A stretch of DNA of 64,000 bases from Streptomyces sp. CB02923 (GCF_001905005.1 NZ_LWKZ01000023.1:434001-498000); one strand, 5' to 3'; shown: positions 32,841 to 41,620, numbered from the stretch's first letter. The notes: generated from the letters alone by a model not told the origin. Made by a program: numbers and translations.

Positions 32841-34475
32841 ATGTCAACGGGACGCGCATCACCGGACCTGCCGGTCACCCGCCTGTCGCCCACACTCGCA
32901 CCACGGGTGCACCGCGCCCTCGCCCTCGCCACCCGGCACGTCCTCTCCACCCAGCGGGACAACGGCTCCTGGGCCGCCACCCCTGCCCCGCGCGTCACCG
33001 AGACCGCGCTGTGCACACTGGCCTTGGCGCGTTCACCGCTCCCCGGCGCAGGCCGCGCCGCCGGGCGGGGCAGGGCCTGGCTCGCCGCGGGCGCCGCCCC
33101 GCAGGACCACCACCCGGTGGCCCACGCCGTGGAGACCGCGCTGCTGTCCCTCGCCCTGGACACCGGCGGCCCCATCGACGTGAGCCACCCCTCCTTCGAC
33201 GACCCGGCCCTGTCGGCCCGCGCCCGCCTCCTCCAGACCCTCGCCCTGCACACCGGCCGGACAACCCACGGCGGTACGGGCCCCCGCGCGCTGCGGTCGC
33301 TGCTGGCCACCGCGGTCGCCGCCCAGGGGCGGCTCAAGCGCTGGTCCCGGGTGGAACTCTGGTCCGCACACGCCCTGGTGGAGGACCACTTCGGGAACCG
33401 GCCGGCCGCACGGCACGCCGCCCGCCTCATCGCCGGCCAGCAGTCCCCGGCGGGCGACTTCTTCGGCAACCCGGTCACCACGGCCCTCGCGGCGCTCGCA
33501 CTCCAGACCGCGGCACCCGGCACCGCTGCCGCCCGCCGCTGTACGGAGAACCTGCTCGCCGGCCAGCACCCCGACGGAACCTGGCGCTTCTCCACCAGCG
33601 ACGTCTGGGACACCACCCTGACCGTGCGCGCCTTCCGGGGCGCGCCCGACTTCGACCGCCACGGCCTGCCCGCCGCCGTCGCGTTCCTGGCCGAGGCGCA
33701 GAACCCGGACGGCGGCTGGCCGTACCGCCGGGGCGTCGAGTCCGACAACGACACCACCGGGGCCGCCCTGATCGCGCTGGCGGGCGCGAGCGGCGCTCCC
33801 GCCGGGACGTTACGGGCCGGGGTGCGGCACCTGGCCGGGCAGCAGCGGGACGACGGGCTCTGGCGGACCTGGCAGTCCGCCGGAGACCCTCCGGTGGACG
33901 ACGTGACAGCTCACGTCGTCAGCGCCCTGGCCCGCCACTCCGGCCGCCACCGCGTGCCGCTGGCCGCGGCGCGCGACCGGCTCACCGAACGCTTCCACGA
34001 CCAGGGGCGCTGGCACGCCGGGTGGTATCGGGGCCTGGCGTACGCCACGGCCGAGGTGCTGCCCGCCCTCGACGCGGCCGTACCGGCGAACGGCCACCCC
34101 GCCGCCCGCGCGCTGGCCGGAATCCGCAATCCCGACGGCGGCTGGCCCGTCGAAGCGGGCGGCCCGAGCACCCCCGCCGCCACCGGCCTGGCCCTCGCGG
34201 CTCTGGAACGGGGCGGCCTTTTCGACGAGGACCTCTGGGCGCCGGGGCTCGGCTACCTCGTGGAGACCCAGCGCGACGACGGCACCTGGCCCGGCGTCCC
34301 GCTCATGTACGGCCCGAGGCCGCTCCTCACCCATTTCCCCACCCAGACCCATGCGTTCACCGCCGACGGACTCTTCGCCGGGCAGCGCCGCCTCCGGGCC
34401 GCCGCCGGAGACCGCCGCGCCCACGCGCACGGAGAGGAACTGGCATGCGGCCGGGCGGGAGGCGGCCCGGCGTGA
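32841..34475 (+). CDS. Class II terpene cyclase-like protein (squalene-hopene/CPS fold)
   Basis: Protein of 544 residues made of repeated alpha-barrel segments with QW-like motifs (GQQSPAGDFFGNP, AEAQNPDGGWPYRRG, AGIRNPDGGWPVEAG, VETQRDDGTWPGVPL). The position of the protonating DxDD motif reads VESDNDTTGAAL, that is D-x-D-T-T. Some bacterial class II diterpene cyclases are reported with such a variant. Length fits a two-domain diterpene cyclase rather than a triterpene cyclase. The ATG at 32841 lacks a strong ribosome site. It is followed by P450 and SDR genes, overlapping the P450 start. Prenyl substrate (GGPP or shorter) is inferred. Confidence 0.8.
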   Translation: MSTGRASPDLPVTRLSPTLAPRVHRALALATRHVLSTQRDNGSWAATPAPRVTETALCTLALARSPLPGAGRAAGRGRAWLAAGAAPQDHHPVAHAVETALLSLALDTGGPIDVSHPSFDDPALSARARLLQTLALHTGRTTHGGTGPRALRSLLATAVAAQGRLKRWSRVELWSAHALVEDHFGNRPAARHAARLIAGQQSPAGDFFGNPVTTALAALALQTAAPGTAAARRCTENLLAGQHPDGTWRFSTSDVWDTTLTVRAFRGAPDFDRHGLPAAVAFLAEAQNPDGGWPYRRGVESDNDTTGAALIALAGASGAPAGTLRAGVRHLAGQQRDDGLWRTWQSAGDPPVDDVTAHVVSALARHSGRHRVPLAAARDRLTERFHDQGRWHAGWYRGLAYATAEVLPALDAAVPANGHPAARALAGIRNPDGGWPVEAGGPSTPAATGLALAALERGGLFDEDLWAPGLGYLVETQRDDGTWPGVPLMYGPRPLLTHFPTQTHAFTADGLFAGQRRLRAAAGDRRAHAHGEELACGRAGGGPA

Positions 34476-35863
34476 GCAGGAACGGGACCCGGACGACCGC
34501 GCGCCCGGGGCGTACTTCCGCCGACGCCCCCACCGGAGCGCCCGTCGCACCCGGCCGCGTGCCGCTGGCCGGGCACGCCCCACGGCTGCACCGGGACGCC
34601 CTGCGCTTCGTCCGTGAGCAGCGGCACCACGGTCCGGTGACGAAGATCTACATCGGCCCGCGGCCGGTCCACGTCGTCAACTCCGGCGAACTCGTACGTG
34701 ACCTGCTGACCGCCCAGGCCCGCGCCTTCGACAAGGGCGCGATGTTCGACGCGCTGCGCGTACCGCTCGGCGACGGGCTGATCACCGCCGCCGGCGACCG
34801 GCACCTGCGCCACCGCCGGACGATGCAACCCGCCTTCCACCACGACCGCATCGCCCGCTACGCCCGCGTCATGTCCGAACGGTCCCTGGCCTGCGCCGCC
34901 GCCTGGGAACCCGGCACCCCGCGCGACCTGGTCCCGGAGATCCACCGCCTGACCCTCGACATCCTGCTGCGCACCCTCTTCGCGGACCCCCAGGACCCTG
35001 AGCTGCGCACCGCCGTCAAGGGCTGGCTGGGCGTCAAGTACCGCTCGATGCGCCTGGCCCTGTCCCCGCTGCACGCCTGGGCGGAACGCCTCCCGCTGCT
35101 GCCGGGGTGGCGGCCGCCGGACGCCGGACCGCTGCGGAGGCTGGTGGCCGTCCAGCACCGGATCATCGGGGCCTACCGTGCCGACGGCCGGGACCGCGGC
35201 GACCTGCTCTCGATGCTCCTGCTCGCGGGCGGACCGGAGAACGCCCTGACCGACACCGAGGTGACCGACGAACTGATCACCCTCTTCCTGGCCGGCACCG
35301 GAACCGTCAGCGCGTCCCTGGCCTGGGCGCTGTACGAGATCTCCCGCCGCCCCGGCGTCCAGCGGCTCCTCCACGACGAGCTGGACACCGTGCTCGCGGG
35401 ACGGCCACCCGCCTTCGAGGACGTGCCCGCGCTGGTCCGCACACGACAGGTGCTGACCGAGACACTGCGGCTGCACCCGCCGTCCTGGCTGCTGATGCGC
35501 CGCGCCGTACGGCCGGTCACGCTCGGCGGCGTACGGCTCGCCCCGGGCGCCGAGGTGTTCTTCAGCCCGTACGCCCTGCACCACGACCCGCAACTGTACG
35601 AGGACCCGGAGCACTTCGCCCCCGACCGCTGGCCCCTGCACGCCGCCACGAAACCGCCGCGGCACACCTACCTGCCCTTCGGAGCGGGCAGCCGGCTGTG
35701 CATCGGCGAGGACTTCGCCTGGACCGAACTGATCCTGGCGGTGGCCGCGTTCACCGCCCGACGGCGCCTGGAACCGGTCGCCTCCACCCCCGTACGGACC
35801 CTGGTCGGCACCGTCCTGCGCCCCGACCGGCTGCCGCTCACCGCGCACGCCCGCCCGTCCTGA
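34472..35863 (+). CDS. Cytochrome P450
   Basis: Heme monooxygenase of 463 residues. The heme loop is LPFGAGSRLCIGEDFAW with the thiolate Cys, the I-helix oxygen motif is FLAGTGTVSASLAW, and the K-helix is LTETLRLHPPSW (ExxR). The GTG at 34472 overlaps the cyclase stop as GTGA, with GGGAGGCGG upstream. Translational coupling to the cyclase indicates oxidation of the terpene product. It resembles terpene-cluster CYPs such as the CYP183/CYP105-like types only in general layout; no electron-transfer partner lies beside it. Confidence 0.9.
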   Translation: MSRNGTRTTARPGRTSADAPTGAPVAPGRVPLAGHAPRLHRDALRFVREQRHHGPVTKIYIGPRPVHVVNSGELVRDLLTAQARAFDKGAMFDALRVPLGDGLITAAGDRHLRHRRTMQPAFHHDRIARYARVMSERSLACAAAWEPGTPRDLVPEIHRLTLDILLRTLFADPQDPELRTAVKGWLGVKYRSMRLALSPLHAWAERLPLLPGWRPPDAGPLRRLVAVQHRIIGAYRADGRDRGDLLSMLLLAGGPENALTDTEVTDELITLFLAGTGTVSASLAWALYEISRRPGVQRLLHDELDTVLAGRPPAFEDVPALVRTRQVLTETLRLHPPSWLLMRRAVRPVTLGGVRLAPGAEVFFSPYALHHDPQLYEDPEHFAPDRWPLHAATKPPRHTYLPFGAGSRLCIGEDFAWTELILAVAAFTARRRLEPVASTPVRTLVGTVLRPDRLPLTAHARPS

Positions 35864-35904
35864 ACCACGCCTGCCCTCCTTCCCCTTCCCGTCAGGAGCC
35901 GCAC

Positions 35905-36690
35905 ATGCCAGCCCACCCCTGGACCGCGGGTAACGGAACGCAGCACGGCCGGCTGCGGGACCGGGCCGCCCTGGTGACCGGTGCGGCCTCCGGCATCGGC
36001 GCGGTGTGCGCGGAGCGGCTGGCCGCGGAGGGCGCCGCGGTGGTGGTCGCGGACCTCGACGAGGACGGCGCGGCCCGGGTGGCCGGGAAGATCACCGCGG
36101 CCGGCGGCACCGCGCTGTCCCGCCGGGTCGACGTCACCGACCCGGACAGCGTCGCCCGCGTCGTCGCGGACACCGCCTGCCTCGGCGACGGCCTGCGCAT
36201 CGCCGTCAACAGCGCCGGGATCAGCGGTTCCCTCAGCCCGCTGGCGGAACTACCGCCCGCCGACTTCGACACCGTGATGAAGGTGAACCTCTACGGCGTC
36301 TTCCACGCGATGCGCTGCCAGCTCCCCGCGATGACCGCGACGGGCGGCGTCATCGTCAACCTGGCTTCCGTCGCCGCGCATTCGGCCTTCCGGCACCACG
36401 CCGCCTACGCCGCGGCCAAGCAGGGCGTCCTCGCCCTGACCCGGACCGCGGCCCGCGAGTACGCCGACCACGGCATCCGCGTCCTGTCGGTGTCACCGGG
36501 CATCGTCGGCACCCCGATGGTCACCTCGCTGCCGCCCGGGGCCACCGACGGCTTCCTCGCCTCCGTCCCGCTGCGGCGCCCCGCGCAGCCGGACGAGGTC
36601 GCCGCCCTCATCGCGTTCCTGGTGTCCGACGACGCCTCGTACGTGACGGGCAGCGACCATGTGGTGGACGGCGGCTACCTGGCCAAGTAG
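35905..36690 (+). CDS. Short-chain dehydrogenase/reductase
   Basis: Classical SDR of 261 residues. NAD(P) motif LVTGAASGIGAVCAERLA near residue 21, acidic VVVADLDEDGA (favours NAD), VNSAGISG, and the catalytic Ser, Tyr and Lys in NLASVAAHSAFRHHAAYAAAK. The ATG at 35905 follows AGGAGCCGCAC. It is 41 bases after the P450, so it probably oxidises a hydroxyl introduced by the P450 to a ketone. It closes the plus-strand terpene operon. Confidence 0.89.
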   Translation: MPAHPWTAGNGTQHGRLRDRAALVTGAASGIGAVCAERLAAEGAAVVVADLDEDGAARVAGKITAAGGTALSRRVDVTDPDSVARVVADTACLGDGLRIAVNSAGISGSLSPLAELPPADFDTVMKVNLYGVFHAMRCQLPAMTATGGVIVNLASVAAHSAFRHHAAYAAAKQGVLALTRTAAREYADHGIRVLSVSPGIVGTPMVTSLPPGATDGFLASVPLRRPAQPDEVAALIAFLVSDDASYVTGSDHVVDGGYLAK

Positions 36691-36722
36691 CGGGCCCGGC
36701 GGCACGCGGGCGGGCTACTTCA

Positions 36723-36752
36723 CGGTCGGCGGGTTCACGGGGGAGCCGACCG
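36723..36752. terminator. Hairpin between convergent SDR and GAF-ANTAR genes
   Basis: CGGTCGGC and GCCGACCG arms of 8 bp surround a 14-base loop, 33 bases after the SDR stop and 58 before the convergent gene's stop. Confidence 0.5.
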
Positions 36753-36809
36753 CCCGGGTGCACTTCAGGGGGAGCCGGCAGGGAAGAACTCGTACACGCC
36801 GTCGGCCCG

Positions 36810-37523
36810 TCACGACGAGCCGTTGTCGAGGTGCAGGCGGTGTGCGATGACGTCGCGGGCGACGTCCAGCAGGGCGCGGTCCTGGGAGTACGCGTGGGCG
36901 CGCAGCCGCAGGAGGGCCTGATCGAGAGCGATCCGGAGCTGGACGGCGAGGACACCGGTGGCCTGGTGGACCTCGGCGCGGTGCAGGGCGAGCCCGGCGC
37001 CGTGCTCGCCGGTGAGCAGCCGGGCGGGGGAGGTGTGCAGCAGCAGGGACAGCGCGACGCGCGCGAAACGTTCGGTCGCTTCCGCCTGCTGGGCGGTCGG
37101 GGGTCCGGGCCGGATGCGGTAGGCGGTCAGGACGCCGGCGGGTACGACGCCCAGGCGCAGCGGGACGGCCAGCACGGCACGGGCGGGTGTGCGGACGGCG
37201 GCGGGCAGGAACTGGGGCCAGCGGTCGACGGGCGTGTTCCGCAGGTCGGGTTCCGTGATGGTGCGGCCGGTGCGCATCGTGTCCAGGGTGGGGCCTTCGC
37301 CGAGGGTGTACTGCAGGTCGTCCAGCGTCGGGCCGAGCCGGTCGGCGGCATCGTCGGACCACAGGAGTTCCAGATGGCCGCGGGGGGTGGCCAGGCACAG
37401 GGTCAGGGCGTCGTGGCCGAGCAGGTGTGCGGCGGTTTCCGGGCGTACGGCGTTCAGGCCCCTGCCGGTGCGCGCGGCATGGCGCAGCCGGTCGAGCAGT
37501 GTCTCCAGCTCGGCGCTTGGCAT
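36810..37523 (-). CDS. GAF-ANTAR domain regulator
   Basis: Protein of 237 residues. Residues 10-160 are a GAF sensor domain (YTLGEGPTLDTMRTG, VDRWPQFLPAA, AVLAVPLRLGVVPAGVL). Residues 175-232 are an ANTAR RNA-binding domain (EVHQATGVLAVQLRIALDQALLRLRAHAYSQ). ANTAR proteins bind paired hexaloops in nascent RNA and prevent termination. The ATG at 37523 has GGAAGG seven bases ahead. It lies downstream of a second GAF-ANTAR gene on the same strand, with a 73-base gap. Confidence 0.87.
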   Translation of the reverse strand: MPSAELETLLDRLRHAARTGRGLNAVRPETAAHLLGHDALTLCLATPRGHLELLWSDDAADRLGPTLDDLQYTLGEGPTLDTMRTGRTITEPDLRNTPVDRWPQFLPAAVRTPARAVLAVPLRLGVVPAGVLTAYRIRPGPPTAQQAEATERFARVALSLLLHTSPARLLTGEHGAGLALHRAEVHQATGVLAVQLRIALDQALLRLRAHAYSQDRALLDVARDVIAHRLHLDNGSS

Positions 37524-37596
37524 GGTCAACCTTCCGTTGCGGGCGCGCGGGCGCGGCCGGTGTGCCCGTGTCGCGGGTCCGTCCGCGGCCTGGGCG

Positions 37597-38331
37597 TCAA
37601 GGCCGGGACAGTTCGGCGGGCACTTCGCCGCGGGCCACGTCGGCCGCCAGGTCGGTGAGTTTGCGCTGCCGGGCGCGGGCATGCGCGCGCAGCCGCTCGA
37701 AAGCGTCGTCCAGGCTCACGCGAAGACGTTCGGACAGCACCCCCTTGGCCTGCTCGATGACCAGGCGGCTGTCCAGTGCGGTGGACAGCTGCTCGATCAG
37801 GACCGCCTGGCTGTTCAGGTCGTGCTGGTGGCCGAAGCAGGCGGCGGTGGCGTCGGCCAGCGCCTGGGCGATGCGCAGGTCGTCGGGGGTGGGCACGGGT
37901 TCGGCGTCCTGTCCGCTCATCAGGTTGAGGGCGCCGGCGGTGAAGCCGGGAGTGCGCAGCGGGACCGCGGCGACCGCGGTGATACCCGCGCGCCGGGCCC
38001 GGCGCGCGAAGCGGGGCCACCGCATCGCCGCCGGGCCGGACAGCGAGGCCGGGGGCATGACCGTGCCGTCGCGGATGGCGTCGAGGCAGGGGCCCTCGTC
38101 CAGTTCGATCTGGACCTCCTCCAGCCGTCGGCAGCGTTCGTCGGACGCGGTGGCGTACTCCACCCGCCCCAGGTCGTCGAGGATGGTGACACCGGCTCCG
38201 GCCACCGGCAGCAGGGCCGTGGCGAGGTCGGTGAGGTCGTGCAGGAGTTCCAGTGGGTCGAAGTCCGCACTGCGGTACACCAGGTCACGCACCGCTTCGG
38301 CGATGCGGACCTCACGTTCGGTCGTAGACAT
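37597..38331 (-). CDS. GAF-ANTAR domain regulator
   Basis: Protein of 244 residues. GAF domain about residues 15-165 (VTILDDLGRVEYATASDE, IELDEGPCLDAIRDG, VAAVPLRTPGFTAGALNL). The ANTAR domain is at 180-235, with LIEQLSTALDSRLVIEQAKGVLSERLRVSLDDAFERLR showing the typical EQAKG helix. It is first of a pair with 36810. A near-identical arrangement of two GAF-ANTAR genes recurs at 53949-55464. Confidence 0.88.
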   Translation of the reverse strand: MSTTEREVRIAEAVRDLVYRSADFDPLELLHDLTDLATALLPVAGAGVTILDDLGRVEYATASDERCRRLEEVQIELDEGPCLDAIRDGTVMPPASLSGPAAMRWPRFARRARRAGITAVAAVPLRTPGFTAGALNLMSGQDAEPVPTPDDLRIAQALADATAACFGHQHDLNSQAVLIEQLSTALDSRLVIEQAKGVLSERLRVSLDDAFERLRAHARARQRKLTDLAADVARGEVPAELSRP

Positions 38332-38808
38332 CGAAGGCCGCCGATCGGCGAGCTCCCGCCTCCACGACGTGGGGCGCGGGGTCTCGGCGCGCGCGCCCGG
38401 CGGTGGGAGAAGGAAGTCCGGTCAAGGGACCGCTGATGCCCGCTGACAGGAACTGCTGACCGCCTCGCCTCTCACCCGGCCCGTCCGAGGCCGTCACGCC
38501 AGCCGGTTCCGGTCGGCCGTGGACGGCTTCACGGTGCATCACCACGGTAGCGCTTCCGTGAAAGGGCGCACAGGGAGAGCTGCCCGGCTCCGACGGTGCG
38601 GCGGCACCGGCCCGTTGCACGAGCACAGCACCTTCGCAACGCGCTCGTGCAACGGACGAGCACGGGCCGTTACGCGGCTGACGAACAGCCGGCACAGCGG
38701 CTGCCTAGCGTGTCCGGCCAGGGGCGATGCCGCGCCCCCGGCCGGTCCGAGGGCTCCCCGGACCGCACTCCGCACCGCGCAGCGAAACGCAGTAAAGGGG
38801 TACTTCCC
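38332..38808. other. Divergent intergenic region with a 13-bp inverted repeat
   Basis: No gene was recognised in these 477 bases. It separates the GAF-ANTAR pair from the small protein at 38809 and contains the long inverted repeat at 38612-38655, annotated separately. Confidence 0.5.
38612..38655. repeat. Perfect 13-bp inverted repeat with 18-base loop
   Basis: CCGTTGCACGAGC (38612-38624) pairs exactly with GCTCGTGCAACGG (38643-38655). It could be an RNA hairpin or a double operator. A partial third copy of the half-site, GACGAGCACGGG, follows. Confidence 0.6.
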
Positions 38809-39168
38809 ATGAGCAACGAGCCGACGAGCAACGAGCCCATGACCTTCGCCCGACACGGCAAGCGGGCCCGGCTGCGTACCGCGGTCGTCGCCGCCGCGCA
38901 GCAGTCCGAGGTGCGTACGGTGAAGATGGCCGACGGCGACACCCTCACCATCGACCCGGCCACCGCCACCGCCTCGGTCGAGGACCCGCAGGGCAGCGTG
39001 ATCGGCGTGCTCGACGCCGACAAGCCCGGACCCGTGCGGAGCGGGACCGCGGGCGAGGGGCACACCTGGACGTACACGCTGGACCAGGCCATGTCCACGG
39101 CGACCGTCAGCGTGCAGCACGACGGCACGACGCAGCACTTCGGCGTGACCAAGCCCGGACGCGGCTGA
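38809..39168 (+). CDS. Hypothetical small protein
   Basis: Acidic 119-residue protein that I do not recognise. It starts MSNEPTSNEPMTFARHGKRA, then a regular alternation of short strands (VRTVKMADGDTLTIDPATAT, GSVIGVLDADKPGP, TWTYTLDQAMSTATVSVQ), suggesting a small beta-barrel or sandwich. No signal peptide. The ATG at 38809 follows AAAGGGG. Codon use is normal for the genome, so it is probably real. Confidence 0.7.
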   Translation: MSNEPTSNEPMTFARHGKRARLRTAVVAAAQQSEVRTVKMADGDTLTIDPATATASVEDPQGSVIGVLDADKPGPVRSGTAGEGHTWTYTLDQAMSTATVSVQHDGTTQHFGVTKPGRG

Positions 39169-39210
39169 CCGGCACGCCGGAACCTCCGGCAGGGCGGACC
39201 CTCCGGCAGC

Positions 39211-39242
39211 GCGGCCCCGGTGAAGCGCGCCACCGGGGCCGC
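39211..39242. terminator. Strong hairpin between convergent genes
   Basis: GCGGCCCCGGTG pairs with CACCGGGGCCGC, 12-bp arms and an 8-base loop. It lies between the stop at 39168 and the convergent permease stop at 39363, so it may terminate both transcripts. Confidence 0.7.
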
Positions 39243-39275
39243 CTCGCCGTGCGCTGTGCCGTACGGGGGCGTGCG

Positions 39276-39336
39276 TTCGGTGCTTCCCCGAGGCAGGTTC
39301 GGTGCCTCCCCGGCAGGTTCGGTGCTTTCCCCGGGA
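39276..39336. repeat. 20-22-bp direct repeat, three copies
   Basis: TTCGGTGCTTCCCCGAGGCAGG, cut to its core TTCGGTGC-TCCCCG, recurs three times head to tail with small length changes, directly after the hairpin and before the FecCD stop. Confidence 0.55.
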
Positions 39337-39362
39337 GTTGAAGCACGCCTGCGGCGCACTCC

Positions 39363-40535
39363 TTACGGTCGCCCCGTACCCCGGTCCGAGCGGAAGAGCA
39401 CCCACAGGAGGAAGGGGCCGCCGAGCACACTGGTGATCACGCCGACCGGGATCTCGACGGGGGCGACGACCCGGCCCAGCGCGTCGGCACCGGCGATCAG
39501 CGCGCCGCCCACCAGGCCCGAGGCCAGCACCGGCACCCGCGACCGGCCGCCGAGGCGGTCGGCGAGCACGGGCGCGGCCAGTGCGACGAAGGCGATGGGG
39601 CCGCCGACGCCGGCGGCCGCGCCGGAGAGCACCACCGCGAGCGCCAGGGCGAGGGCGCGGACCCGACGGACGGATACGCCGAGCCCGGCGGCGGTGTCGT
39701 CGTCGAAGCGCAGCAGCTGCAGCCGGTTCCCGGCGGCGAGGGCGAACGGCAGCAGGACGAGCAGGACCAGCAGCAGCGGTGTGCCCACCGACCAGTCACG
39801 TCCGCTGAGGCTGCCGACCGTCCACAGGAAGACGCCGCCGGCGGTGTTGTCGTTCTGGCGGGACATGACGAGGTCGGTGACGGCCCCGACGACGGTCGAG
39901 ACGCCGATGCCGACGACGAGGACGCGGTGGCCCCGGTGGCCCGCGCCGCCCGCGCACAGGACCACGAGCGCGGCGGCCAGCACCGCGCCGACCGGCCCGA
40001 GCCACCACTCGCCGATCATGCCGGTGGACGAGCCGACGACGGAGGCGACGACGGCCGCGGTGGCGCCTTCGTTCACGCCGATGATGTCGGGGGTGGCGAG
40101 CCGGTTGCCGGCCAGCGTCTGGGTGAGGCAGCCGGCGATGCCCAGCGCCGCGCCGACCAGCACGCCGACGGCGATCCGCGGCAGCCGGAAGTCCTGGACC
40201 AGCATCACCGTCGCGGAGTCGCCCGTACCGAACAGGCCGGAGAGCGTCTCGGAGAAGCTCATGCCGGTGGAGCTGGCGAAGGTGCCCAGCGCGACGAGGA
40301 CGAGGATCAGCGCCCCCAGCGCGACGGCGACCAGCGAGCCCCGGCGGGGGAAGAGCCAGGAGAAGGCGCCGGTCCGCAGGACGAGGCTGTCGGGCGGCGT
40401 CACGTCCGCGGCGGGTGCCGCGTCCGGCGCGGCGGCCTTGGTGTCCTCGGCGGAGTGCGCGGGGGAGGGGGCGGGCGAGGTCCCGCCGTCCGCGGGCTCC
40501 GCCGTGCCGTGTGCGCCGTGCGCCTGCTCCGTCAT
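39363..40535 (-). CDS. FecCD-family ferric-siderophore ABC permease (second subunit)
   Basis: Integral membrane permease of 390 residues with about nine or ten helices. The family blocks are visible: LPRIAVGVLVGAALGIAGCLTQTLAGNRLATPDIIGVNEGA and GGPIAFVALAAPVLADRLGG, plus VEIPVGVITSVLGGPFLLWVLF. The first 60 residues are an unusual Ala/Pro/His-rich cytoplasmic extension. The ATG at 40535 overlaps the upstream permease stop as ATGA. It forms a heterodimeric channel with 40532-41620. No ATPase gene follows; a shared FecE-like ATPase must be encoded elsewhere. Confidence 0.9.
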   Translation of the reverse strand: MTEQAHGAHGTAEPADGGTSPAPSPAHSAEDTKAAAPDAAPAADVTPPDSLVLRTGAFSWLFPRRGSLVAVALGALILVLVALGTFASSTGMSFSETLSGLFGTGDSATVMLVQDFRLPRIAVGVLVGAALGIAGCLTQTLAGNRLATPDIIGVNEGATAAVVASVVGSSTGMIGEWWLGPVGAVLAAALVVLCAGGAGHRGHRVLVVGIGVSTVVGAVTDLVMSRQNDNTAGGVFLWTVGSLSGRDWSVGTPLLLVLLVLLPFALAAGNRLQLLRFDDDTAAGLGVSVRRVRALALALAVVLSGAAAGVGGPIAFVALAAPVLADRLGGRSRVPVLASGLVGGALIAGADALGRVVAPVEIPVGVITSVLGGPFLLWVLFRSDRGTGRP

Positions 40536-41620
40536 GCCGTGCCTCCCGCCGTGGACATCCGCCGGGAGCGGGCGATCCAGATCAGCAACGGCCCGCCGAC
40601 GAAGGCGAGGAGCACGCTCACGGGGGTCTCCCAGGGGCGGATGGCGACACGGGCGAAGATGTCGGCCGCGATCATCACGTCGGCGGCGATCAGCGCCGAG
40701 AGGGCGAGCTGCGCGGCGATGCGCGGGCCGGTGACGGCGCGCGCGGCGTGCGGTGCCATCAGGCCGAGGAAGGCGATCGGGCCGGCGATGGCCACCGCCG
40801 ACCCGGCCAGCAGCGTCACCGCACCGGCGACGACGACCCGGACCAGCCCGGGGCGGTGCCCCAGCGACCGCGCGCTGTCGTCGCCGAGGGCCAGGGCGGC
40901 CAGCGGCCGGGCGGCGCCGAAGGCGACCAGCAGGCCGGTCACGATGAGCGGGATCAGCGGGTAGGTGTCCGAGGTCTTGATGCCCGCGAGGGAGCCGATG
41001 GTCCAGTAGCGGAACGTGTCGAAGGTGGACTGGGTGCTGAGCAGGACGTAGGAGGTCATGCCGTGGAAGGTGGCGCCGAGGGCGGAGCCGGCGAGCACCA
41101 GCCGCAGCGGTGACGCCGCGGCGCGGCCCGAGGCGGCGAGGAGCAGGACGACCGCGCTGGCGGTCATGCCCCCGACGAGCGCCCAGCCCAGCAGGGCGTA
41201 GGAGGACTCCACGCCGAAGTAGGTGAGGCCGATGACGACGCCGAGTGCCGCGCCGGAGTTCACGCCGAGCAGTCCGGTTTCGGCCAAAGGGTTGCGGGTG
41301 ACGGCCTGGAGGAGGCAGCCCGCGGCGCCGAGCGAGACGCCGACGAGGACGGCGGCGAGGGTCCGCGGCAGCCGCACGTCCAGGACGGCGAGGCGGAGTT
41401 GGGCGTCGGCGCGGGCCGTCGGCTCGCCCACGAGGAAGTCCCACGCGCGCGCCACGGGGCTGGATCCGGTGCCGATGAGCAGGGACAGCACCACCAGGGC
41501 GGCCAGCAGCACGGTCAGGGCGACCGCGGCTGTCAGGATGCGCCGGCGGTGACCGGGCGCCCTTGACGGAGGGGGCTCGGTGTCGCCCACGGGGGCCCCG
41601 GCCTCTTGCGCAACCAACAT
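40532..41620 (-). CDS. FecCD-family ferric-siderophore ABC permease (first subunit)
   Basis: Membrane permease of 362 residues. Blocks include LPRTLAAVLVGVSLGAAGCLLQAVTRNPLAETGLLGVNSGA, FRYWTIGSLAG, and AGPIAFLGLMAPHAARAVTG with the conserved G-L-x-x-P-H. The ATG at 41620 is its apparent start; the iron box begins at the same base, leaving no space for a Shine-Dalgarno, so the mRNA is probably leaderless. Divergent from the substrate-binding lipoprotein, with the iron box between them. Confidence 0.9.
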   Translation of the reverse strand: MLVAQEAGAPVGDTEPPPSRAPGHRRRILTAAVALTVLLAALVVLSLLIGTGSSPVARAWDFLVGEPTARADAQLRLAVLDVRLPRTLAAVLVGVSLGAAGCLLQAVTRNPLAETGLLGVNSGAALGVVIGLTYFGVESSYALLGWALVGGMTASAVVLLLAASGRAAASPLRLVLAGSALGATFHGMTSYVLLSTQSTFDTFRYWTIGSLAGIKTSDTYPLIPLIVTGLLVAFGAARPLAALALGDDSARSLGHRPGLVRVVVAGAVTLLAGSAVAIAGPIAFLGLMAPHAARAVTGPRIAAQLALSALIAADVMIAADIFARVAIRPWETPVSVLLAFVGGPLLIWIARSRRMSTAGGTA

